Shown here: positions 56,057 to 64,000 of the stretch, piece after piece | Layout of the letters: the number at the start of each line of letters is the position of its first letter | Position numbering within the stretch: the stretch's first letter is position 1 | Assembly: GCA_963457665.1 (NCBI GenBank) | Contig: OY735225.1 | Span: 177,501 to 241,500, forward strand | Origin: Thysanoteuthis rhombus | Lineage: Eukaryota; Mollusca; Cephalopoda; Oegopsida; Thysanoteuthidae | Direction: 5' to 3' | Length of the DNA: 64,000 bases | Notes under the pieces: model-generated | Databases searched by the model: none | Told to the model about the DNA's origin: nothing | The model's input: the letters and a program-made list of their open reading frames with translations, nothing else | Program-made: the position numbers and the translations under genes

Positions 56057-57088
56057 CTGGGAAATAGAGGCATAGCTAAGTGGTTGTATTTCAACAAGAA
56101 CATGAATGCAAGTTACGACGAGGGGGAATGACTATACATTTCTCTATACATTGGAATATCTTTGCCTGTTGATTGGCTGAAAAAATATCTATGAGCTGGC
56201 TCGACTGCTAAAAAGCACTAAATTAGAGAAATAAGAAGAAAAAACGTACAAATTGGCCATAAAGATGCTAAAAATAGTCAAAATCACGCCCAAATACGAC
56301 CAAATTTTCAAGCGCACTTATACTCATTAGGCTCTTTTTGCACTGATAAACACATTGAATTTAGCATTAAAAGCTGGGTGCAGGCTTCAGATGATCAGAA
56401 CGAGGCTTCAGCTAGTGTTTTCCGGTACCAGATCGAGGCTTCTCGGCTTGTACTTCTGAGACAGCTAAGATCAGCGCATTTGCTTCCCTTTTTTCTAATA
56501 GTCAAACGGACTAATACATTAACATAAAACAGACATTATATGCGTCTATATATCAACAGAACCTTCGAAATCTTTTGTGAATCAACAGCTTTTTAGATTT
56601 TACAGGTCGAGAGTAACACGAATACTAATATTTTGTTATTTCTACGAACAGAAGACGAGATTATGAAAGTTTTAGCACGAAAAAAATCTTGAAGGAAAGC
56701 GTACACTTCCTTCCTGTTTTTTTGTTGATTATAATGTCTAGCTGGAAACCTTATGACCGGGTTTTCAGCCAATTCTTACAGAAGTCCTTAATGGAAGATT
56801 TGGCCTAAATAAAAGATCGAAATTGTTTTTTTTGGGGTGTGCCTTAAATCAATACCTTTAAACAAGGTTAGAAAACAACGACAGCGGAGAAAGTTTAAAG
56901 TGTATACCAATTTTAAAAAAAGAACAAAATAACTCCATATTGCTCTTAGCAAATAAATTTCAAGACAAAACTAAATGAATTCGTGGAGTAAACTTAATTT
57001 GAAACACAGATCATAACTGACACGGTCTTTCGACAATTTAGTGTCACGTGACAAATCGCCCAAAAATTATTTTAATACAAAACAATCA

Positions 57089-57148
<60 letters not shown>

Positions 57149-57751
57149 TTGATACTCAATTCTATAAAAAGTTATTTGATAATTGATTTTAAAATCTCAT
57201 TTCAATAGAGCATCGTGGCTAGTATATATAATTAGCAACAGAAAAAGATTTCAAAATAAACATTTCCAAAAGAGCTTTTTCGTGTATGTCCGATTTCTAT
57301 ACTTAAAAGAATAATCCAAGGGGGAATAAGTTTTTGTCTTGATCGTTGAACCCCTCTATTATATGAGTACTGATAGTAGGAAAGCAAATCGTAAACATCG
57401 GAGTAAGTGCGATTGCGAATCCCACACTGTTTTTCCTTTCAATTTTCGAAAACCAACTTGCTAAAAACATGCATGAGGGTCCCATTAGTACACACAGACA
57501 ATTTCATGGGGATATGTCTTGTGGTTTCTGAGTTATGCTGTCGCATACAGACGGACAGACATTTGGTAGGGGAGAGACAAGTGCAAAATTGATTCACAAC
57601 TCTTTTCAAGTCGTGTGAACGACAAAACCACTATGGTACTTTGCAGATCAGAATTATGCTTCGGTACAAAATAACAGTAATCAAGAATTCAAATAGTTTC
57701 ACAGGTCCCAACCATTTTCGATTTTCCCCCTCAGAGAAGATTAATACTTAC
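56057..57751. other. Metalloprotease intron; (AAT)n at 57088-57148 and a dispersed-repeat tail near 57490-57575
   Basis: 1695-bp intron. Contains about 19 AAT units and, at 57500-57575, the phrases atttcatggggatatgt, gagttatgctgtcgcatac and agacggacagac, which resemble a widespread animal retroposon tail. No other gene is visible. Confidence 0.6.
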
Positions 57752-57900
57752 ATATTCATGCCCCCAGTGACATCTGTTCTGAGGACATTAAGGAAGAAAG
57801 CTTCTGTTGCTTCGGCCCAATATTCCCACTCATTAGCCATGGCGTACGTATTCAATCTCCAAGTTCTCCTGGCCTTTGCAAGTCTGTAAGCTTTGGAGAT
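57752..57900 (-). CDS. Lethal-factor-like metalloprotease, exon with the third zinc-site Glu
   Basis: Acceptor CTTCTTTCACAG in phase 0, donor GTAAGT in phase 2; 49 full codons. The peptide begins ISKAYRLAKARRTWRLNTYA and continues MANEWEYWAEATEAFFLN to TDVTGGM. EYWAEATEAFF is the downstream conserved block of this protease group, and its Glu is the expected third zinc ligand of a gluzincin (HExxH...E). It is separated from the exon with HEFAH by a 127-bp intron. Confidence 0.9.
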
Positions 57901-58027
57901 CTGTGAAAGAAGTACTGTGCTTATAAGTATATCCAACTCTAAAAGAGTTTTTATCTATTTGTGAAATCTTACATACAGACACAAGTCAAACGTTTGCATT
58001 TCATAATGTAATACTTTCGGAATTTAC

Positions 58028-58236
58028 CTTATTACTCCAGGAGGTCGGCATATACCTCATGATGAGGTGGGCAAACTCATGGCTCAAAATGTTTTCCCTA
58101 TGGCCGTAAGGATCCCGTGAATTGCAAAGTACAATGTCATCCAAGCAGACAGCCCGTGAGTTTGTTAGTCCAGCAACACGTGACCATTTGCGACCATCAA
58201 ATGTACATGTGACTGCACAGCGTCCGTCGCAACGAC
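58028..58236 (-). CDS. Lethal-factor-like metalloprotease, exon with the HExxH active site
   Basis: Acceptor CATTCTGCTAG in phase 1, donor GTAAAT in phase 0; 69 full codons. It starts RCDGRCAVTCTFDGRKWSRV, has AVCLDDIVLC and then GHRENILSHEFAHLIMRYMP. HEFAH is the zinc-binding and catalytic motif. The spacing to EYWAEATEAFF in the next exon and the ILSHEFAH context resemble the anthrax lethal factor-like (M34-type) domain found in some invertebrate, fungal and bacterial proteins. That family name is inference from memory of motifs; another HExxH family is possible. Six Cys residues suggest secretion. No stop interrupts it. The 5' exons, including any signal peptide, were not identified with confidence. 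Confidence 0.9.
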
Positions 58237-58261
58237 CTAGCAGAATGACAAGTCAACAAAA

Positions 58262-58485
58262 GCAATCAGACGTAGTAAAATAGAATTCATTTTATGTAAC
58301 TGACATAGTAAAATATAATTTCATTTATGTTACTGTCATAGTAAAATAGAATTACATTGCGTAACAGACGTAGTAAAACAGAATAGCATTTATGCAACTG
58401 CTGTAGTAAAATGGAATTTAATTTGTGTAACTGACGTAGTGACATAGAATTTCATTCATGTTCTAATGGACATGATAAAAATAAT
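58262..58485. repeat. Minisatellite with ~39-bp unit, 5-6 units
   Basis: Units of gtagtaaaatagaattcatt plus ttatgtaactgac follow each other directly behind the HExxH exon, i.e. in the intron upstream of it. The same motif occurs in the family 2 repeats at 17288-17345 and 51140-51235. Confidence 0.9.
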
Positions 58486-58555
58486 GAATTTAAAGAATAA
58501 TTGAAAAAATAGTTTCTTTCAATTATCTCCCTTGAAATCCATACTTTAGAAATAT

Positions 58556-58722
58556 CTAAATTTAGATATAACATTGCCTGTATCCTTCCTGACAATGTCT
58601 TGCTTCCGGACCCAGACAGATGGGGGCGAGAGAGTGAGGCCGTTGACGTGCTCAACTCTCTTCCACTTTAATTTGATTCCAACGCACATCATGACCCTCA
58701 GATCTGAAACTATCTCTACCTC
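58556..58722 (-). other. Candidate upstream exon of the metalloprotease (weak)
   Basis: After an acceptor-like ATAGTTTCAG a minus-strand frame reads KRVEHVNGLTLSPPSVWVRK and QDIVRKDTGNVISKF. A VNG..L..P..V motif would suit the region before the catalytic domain in this family, and the local composition is exon-like. But no donor in phase 1, needed to join exon 58028-58236, follows in frame. It may be a pseudo-exon or chance. Confidence 0.22.
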
Positions 58723-58975
58723 TACTATCATAGACGAACATCACAGTGAGAGGAAATAATGATTGTGTAATGGTTATAACAGGAACAGGCTAGAGCTAGA
58801 ATAGCGTACAACCAGTTTTTTCCACTTTCATAATTGGACATACTGAATCGTTGAATGGCAAAGTAATGATTAATTTCTGATGGAACGGGGTCAATTTTCA
58901 AATGATCACTTCGAACAAATTCGTTTTCTAAGATAGGGAAATATCGTTATTAAACTCTGATTTACAAGAAGTCGT

Positions 58976-59379
58976 GTCCTCATCTTGGTTAATATATGAC
59001 AACGTTTTGGCCATTGTACTCTCCGGCTGTCTTCAGGTGTCTATCGTAATAAATAACCTGAGAATTTTGAATTGAACCCTTTATTCAATCAACGGTGTTT
59101 GATTGGTTACACTGGAAAAGGCAGATAATTGACATCGTAAGGACGAATTAAATAGAAAGAATTAATTTAGTAGAGAATGAATGACAAGACGTTTTGTTAA
59201 AATGTTCCGCGATGAGAACATGGGAAGATTTAGATTCATGCCTTCCTAAGTAGAATTATTTGGAGCGAATTTCGGACCATGGATAAGAGCAAGAGATCAG
59301 TTCAAAATTGCCACAGTTCGAAGAAAGCCAGGGAATACAGAGACCGAAACGTTGTGAGTATAACAATTAAGATGAGGAT
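58976..59379. mobile_element. ~60-bp inverted repeats bounding 400 bp, Penelope-like terminal sequence
   Basis: 58976-59039 (minus strand reading CACCTGAAGACAGCC, CCAAAACGTTGT and a CATCTTGG-complement end) and 59319-59379 (plus strand reading CGAAGAAAGCC, CCGAAACGTTGT and TTAAGATGAGGAT) are inverted copies. The arrangement CTGAAGA - stem - (C)GAAAC is that of the hammerhead-ribozyme-bearing repeats of Penelope-like elements. Both copies are mutated. Confidence 0.5.
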
Positions 59380-59511
59380 ATCAGTTTGGATAAATCAGTG
59401 TATAATAGTAATTTACTGCAGAGGTGATTTATCAACAAGTAAATAATCTCCATTGAATTTGCACAGATTCATCTGCTATTTCACTGCAATTCCATGTTGA
59501 TCAATAAAAAG

Positions 59512-59900
59512 TTAGAAAGAGGGGTGATCAATGGATAAGTTTCTTCTCTCGCCTTTTGTTGGATAGTGATCACTGAAAAAGTCGGAATTTTTTAAAACAA
59601 GCAAAAATGCCGATGAACACAAATTAAGGGACCAATATAGCATTAACTCACATTGCAAATGTAATTCCCTTTTGAAAAAACTATTTAAGAGAGGGGTGAA
59701 TTTAAAAAAAAGCAAGCTAACCAAAAAACGCTTGACATAATGAGAAGTAAATGTTAAAATTTCCAACCTTCTAATTTCATTTGTGATACATACATTCAGA
59801 GCCAACCGGCCAGCCAACCAGCCAACCGGACTAACTTAGAACCTGAAGAAATTGATTTCAACAGTTTTTTGTAACAGTTTTGGTTAACTGTTCCTAATGA
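59512..59900 (+). repeat. Dispersed ~450-bp repeat (family 1), copy 6
   Basis: Begins within ggggtgatcaatggataag, has gatcactgaaaaagtcggaa, gaacacaaattaagggacca, ccagccaaccagccaaccgg, gaacctgaagaaattg and ggttaactgttcctaatga. Confidence 0.85.
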
Positions 59901-60289
59901 AAAAAAAAACTTGAAAGAAAATTTTTACGCTACACGCTAAACATTTCTAATAAACATTCTATTCACTGAAATGCGTTCAAAGATGTAAACGAAAATACAA
60001 GCAAATCTAAGATTATCTAAACGATGCAAATTGATATTCATACGCGACATGAAAATGTGAAGCTACCGATAGTTTCCGTGGCGAATTTACCATTAGGCTG
60101 AGTGGGCTTAAGCGCAGGGGCTCAGAAGAGGGTAAGGCCCGAGAGCAAAAAAAGTACTTACATAATTACAAAAGTGAAGAAAATGAAAAAAAAATCGTAA
60201 CAATAGTAGACTGAATTTGTGAGATAAACCATCGTCATTATTACTTACGTTTTCACAAGACTAGTAAAAAAAAAAGAGAGTAAATAAAT

Positions 60290-60757
60290 AGGTCTAGTTA
60301 GTCAGTCAATAGAAATTGTCACGTGACCAACGTCTTTTGGCCGCATGTTATGTTTGGGGTGATCAATTGAAACATTGGAAAAAGTGTGATCAGAGTTTTA
60401 TCAGTTATTACTCTTGCATTTTGTTGGGTAGTAATGGTGACTAAAAAAGTCTGAATTGACCAAAAAGCAATTGCGAATGCCACTGGACACAAATAAGGGA
60501 TCATTTCAGCATAAACTTAGATTGTAAATTGAACTCTCCGTTAAAACCTATGGGGAAGGTGAAAAATTTTTTTTAAGTTTTTGTAGTAATTATAAGTTAT
60601 AAATGTTTAAATTTCCAACCCTTCAGCTCTCTAGGAACGACCAGTGTGCATAATACGAACACACGTACATAGTCAGCCAGCCAGCCGGACCAACTCAAAA
60701 ACTGAAGAAACCTATTTTGACAGGTTTAGTCATAGTTCTGGTGGACGGTTCCTGATA
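60290..60757 (+). repeat. Dispersed ~450-bp repeat (family 1), copy 7, the most complete
   Basis: Runs from ggtctagttagtcagtcaat and gtcacgtgacca through ggggtgatcaattgaaac, gtgactaaaaaagtctgaat, ctggacacaaataagggatc, gtcagccagccagccggacc and aactgaagaaacctattt to gtggacggttcctgataa. Confidence 0.87.
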
Positions 60758-61034
60758 AAGGAATAAAAGGATTGTAATTGATCCATATAATGTTATACGT
60801 GCAGTGAATTATACATAGTACAACAATATCGGTTATTCAACGTGACTTAACGTGACTTCAATCTATTTAGCCAGGGGTGGGACACGGGGGAAAAGGTGAA
60901 AGGATAGCCTCACTAAAGCCCCGCCTAGGGGCCCGGGTCGTAGATTATCCGTCAGTCTACGACACGTGACATTGCTGGTAACAGATCAACAGCAAACTCG
61001 ACACGTGACAAAAATTCCATCTGAAAAGAAAAAG

Positions 61035-61472
61035 GTCTGGTTAGTCACTCAAAAGAAAGTCCCGTGACCAATGTCTTATGGCAAGCATAACGCATCGGAG
61101 GTGATGAACTAAAAAATCTGAAAAGAGGTGATAAAAAAATAAGTTACTTATCTCGCGCATTTTGTTGTGCAGTGATCAGTGATAAAACAGTTTGAATTTG
61201 GAAAAAATAAGCACAAATATTGCTGTGCACAAACCAAGAAACCAATTTAGCATATGTATACATAGCAAATCCCTCCAATCAAAAACCTATTTAAAAGGGA
61301 AAGATTCAAACTAAACAAACACTTTTCTTTAGATACAGTATGGAGTAAATGCTCAAATGTTCAATCCTCTAGTTCGATACATGCATATAAAACCAGCCAG
61401 CTAGCTAGCCAGACCAACTTGGGAACTGGAGAAACCTATGTTGATAGTTTTGATGACAGTTCTGGGCATTAA
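61035..61472 (+). repeat. Dispersed ~450-bp repeat (family 1), copy 8
   Basis: ggtctggttagtcactcaaa, cccgtgaccaatgtctta, gcagtgatcagtgat, aaaccaagaaaccaatttag, tggagtaaatgctcaaatgt, agctagccagaccaacttgg and aactggagaaacctatgttg in order. Confidence 0.85.
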
Positions 61473-61616
61473 CCCAAGTTCATCTAATATGGATCAAAGA
61501 ATTTTTAAAATTCAGATTTACAAGTTGCCGATTGCGTATTAATTGAATTAATAAAAACCTGCTTTGTTACCTAAAAGTTCTGTAGATTTAACCATGATAG
61601 ATATTTTCCAGCCTAT

Positions 61617-61773
61617 GCAGTGCCAGATTTAGACCTAGAGGACCTGGGATACTTCAAATTCGGAATGGGGGCTCACAGACAGAAACTAACATACAAATCT
61701 CAAAATTTACACATCAAAGTCCGCTTATTGCATATAATTGGGACTGACAAGTTATCATACACACATAGAAAAG

Positions 61774-61856
<83 letters not shown>

Positions 61857-61899
61857 TATATAGAGAGAGATAGATAGATAGATAGATAGATAGATATAG

Positions 61900-61930
<31 letters not shown>

Positions 61931-62185
61931 TAGATATAAATACATGACAGCAAATAGACAAGTTTGTTTTTAGTATACCCATACTTCAATTATTCCATAT
62001 TACAAGCAGTAACTTTTATAATTTGTTTAAAACAATTGAAGTCGATATAATGGATAAATTCAAAGCTATACTTGATTAACGTTTTTTCTTATTAAAGAAA
62101 CTAATTCTTTGATAATCATATTTTTTTATTGAGGGGTCTGGGGCAATCGCCCCTTTTACCTCCTTGTAAATCCGGTCTTGGCCCT
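61617..62185. mobile_element. Possible non-autonomous DNA transposon containing (TA)n and (GATA)n
   Basis: gcagtgccagatttagacc at the left and ttgtaaatccggtcttggcc at the right are imperfect inverted ends of a type common in animal MITEs. The inside holds about 38 TA units (61776-61850) and (GATA)n (61866-61935). Coding frames across these are artefacts. Confidence 0.4.
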
Positions 62186-62966
62186 AACACTTAGTTCTAA
62201 CTGTCTCCTTGGAAGTAGCACCTTTCTCATGTATTCAGCGATCTCGTAAAGAGTGCTTCTCTCAAAGGAGCAAATTCATCTGTTAGGTGATGCTTAATGT
62301 ATACGTATACAACTTCTAACTTCCTCGGGAGAAGTACTTGGCATGAAAATGTTGAGCAAAGCATGTGAAACATTGACGACTCCCAGACTTGCCAAAGTTT
62401 GGAAATTCTCATGAGAGAGATTTCCTCAAAAATACCCCTCCCCAAGATTGTGAGGAGGGAGCTAAGGAAATTTTCAATTCTAGAAACTCTAAAGCAGCTA
62501 TTCCAGTGTATTGAAAACCTGTCTGAGCATGATTTTAAGCCGCGATATGCGGTAGATTTTGTATGTCTGCGAATAGGAGTGCATTTTTTTTCGTACGAAT
62601 TCATGACTCGGGGTTGAAGACGCGAAACGTGGGGGACTTGGCAGGTCTGGACCCTCGATATCTAATGAGAAACGTGGAAATATTCGAGAAGTAAAATGAT
62701 AAAGACAGAACAATGAATGATAATCGTATAGGCGGGCAGATATGTAGACAACAAACCAGACATAATCCTAATTGACAAAATAAAATGAAATAATCCGAAC
62801 ATGAAAAGAGAAAAAAAATCCTAACAATGATACATCTTCTTCTTCTTTCAGTGCTGAAGGCAGAATAAGGGAATGGATTCATTTTATATGCACCAACACG
62901 AACGAATGTTACAGCCGAAAATTCAAAGAAAAGCTTGACTATTAACAGTAAATGCTGTCACCGCCA
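62186..62966. other. Gap with an unrecognised open frame
   Basis: A plus-strand frame at 62399-62617 (MEILMREISSKIPLPKIVRR, LEAL-like ETLKQLFQCIENLSEH, ending FMTRG) looks protein-like but is not recognised. An overlapping minus-strand frame (62227-62604) exists. Neither is supported by motifs or splice sites. Confidence 0.25.
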
Positions 62967-63335
62967 TCATCATCATCATGATTATCGGTTGCAGCGGCTC
63001 TTCTGCGTCCGTCGTTGAACATAGACCTTCCCCAAGATTCGCCAGACCTTTAAATCTAAGGTGTCACCTAGCCAGTACTTTCTGAACTTCTTTAGTTCGT
63101 CACACGATCTCATTTTTTGCCGGACACAGTTTTGCATATGATCTCTGGGGGAATCAAGTTGTGAGTAGTAAGGTCCAACGGTCGTGTGACATGCTTAGAA
63201 CATAATCAGTCCATTTCCATTTGAGTTTTCTGATAGATTCTATGATATCTCTGTTCTATTCTCTAATTTACCGTACTGTTTTGTGATATCTCTGTGTAAT
63301 GTTGAGCATGGCTCTCTCATGTGCACACAGCAGTA
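62967..63335 (-). mobile_element. RTE-like LINE 3' fragment with (ATC)n tail
   Basis: The tail shows as catcatcatcatcatgatt at 62960-62982. Then, in minus-strand order from the 3' end, phrases equal to cgtccgtcgttgaacataga, ccttccccaagattcgcca, agtactttctgaactt, ttttgccgg and catatgatctctggggg, matching the complement of the RTE C-terminal coding region. Frameshifted and inactive. Confidence 0.87.
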
Positions 63336-63344
63336 CTCTCTGAC

Positions 63345-63605
63345 CATACCGTTTTGTCTACAGACAAAATTGGCAGCAGCGTTCCAAGACCCCTTCTAAA
63401 AACTTATCTTTTTTTTAAAGCTATTTTCCACCTTTTTGGTACCTTATTCTAATGGGTTAATAAATAACCTCTAGATTCTCTTGAATCTAGATAATACTAG
63501 ATGTTTTACTCTATTTCAGATGTTTTCCACTGGAAAACGCCAGTGACGTCATAAATAGAATTTATTTAGACCGTATTCATTCTTCGATTGTTTCTTTTTT
63601 GTTTG
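63345..63605 (+). repeat. Dispersed repeat (family 4), copy 2
   Basis: Shares ctgaccataccgttttgt, aaaattggcagcagc, acccttct, acctttttggt, taacctctagattctcttga and gtgacgtcata with 52455-52720. Confidence 0.65.
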
Positions 63606-64000
63606 TTTTTTTTGCATGACCTCAAATATTTACGGTGATGGCGATTATATAATAGCTGGTAAACTTAGTAGTATTTAGCGAATTAATTGATTTAAAAATG
63701 ATATTTTCATGACAGTTTGTCGGCTTAAATTACAAAATCACAGAACTTTTCATTTATTTATTTATTGGCTTATTCTCTTTATCTTTCACTTGTACTCGAG
63801 GTGCCATGAGAAGGTAAAGACGACAGTCGTAATATTTCATCCTTTGTTTACATTCTCCTTTATTCTACCTGACCAATTTATTATAATCAACTTCTGGCTC
63901 ACTAGTCCCGTCAAATCTTCACCAAATCACCGTTATTATTACCTTTTATCATGACATACAATTGACAAGATATCTATCTAGGTTCGTAGTCATGGAACAG
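63606..64000. other. End of window, no feature recognised
   Basis: AT-rich sequence without supported genes. The 81-codon plus-strand frame at 63709-63954 has no recognisable features. Confidence 0.5.

Noticed and set aside
61620..61989. Poly-IY frames near 61.7-62.0 kb, and similar ones at 6.7, 7.8, 42.6 and 54.5 kb
   Set aside because: Translations of (TA)n and (GATA)n microsatellites.

Overview
The window looks like intron-rich, repeat-dense nuclear DNA of an animal, most likely a lophotrochozoan and plausibly a mollusc. The evidence is short coding exons with GT-AG splice sites in AT-rich DNA, many APE-type (RTE-like) LINE fragments ending in ATG/GAT runs, one intact LINE with a restriction-like endonuclease, Penelope, mariner, Tc1 and hAT-like remnants, tRNA-derived SINE heads and very abundant (TA)n, (AAT)n, (GT)n and (GATA)n. 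The organism call is inference. Nothing bacterial, viral or CRISPR-like was seen.

Two host genes can be read, both on the minus strand and both incomplete. (1) A transglutaminase: six exons between 20039 and 8874 join with perfectly matched splice phases. They run from the catalytic His/Asp block through the conserved CG..LLKAI segment into the first C-terminal beta-barrel. The exon with the catalytic Cys and the last barrel were not found. (2) A HExxH zinc metalloprotease resembling the anthrax-lethal-factor-like family: its last three exons lie at 58236-55912, again with matching phases, a stop codon and a nearby polyadenylation signal.

Layout: 1-380 TATC-type repeats; 1127-6395 an intact 1201-residue RLE-type LINE flanked by (AAT)n, with a truncated second copy behind it; 6.7-8.7 kb microsatellites, SINE-like pieces and a dispersed repeat; 8.8-20.1 kb transglutaminase exons with transposon-filled introns; 20.4-22.06 kb mariner and RTE remnants; 22.06-23.5 kb a ~115-bp tandem array; 23.5-27.5 kb a GC-rich composite of duplicated blocks; 27.7-32.2 kb a ~190-bp satellite array ending in an inverted copy; 33.4-34.1 kb microsatellites; 35.3-50.2 kb RTE, mariner and Tc1 fragments and dispersed repeats; 53.4-55.5 kb decayed RLE-LINE pieces and microsatellites; 55.8-58.7 kb the protease gene; 58.9-64 kb more repeats.

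The two genes share an orientation but nothing shows they work together. The rest is transposon biology: several families inserting into each other, expanding microsatellites at their tails, and local tandem amplification.
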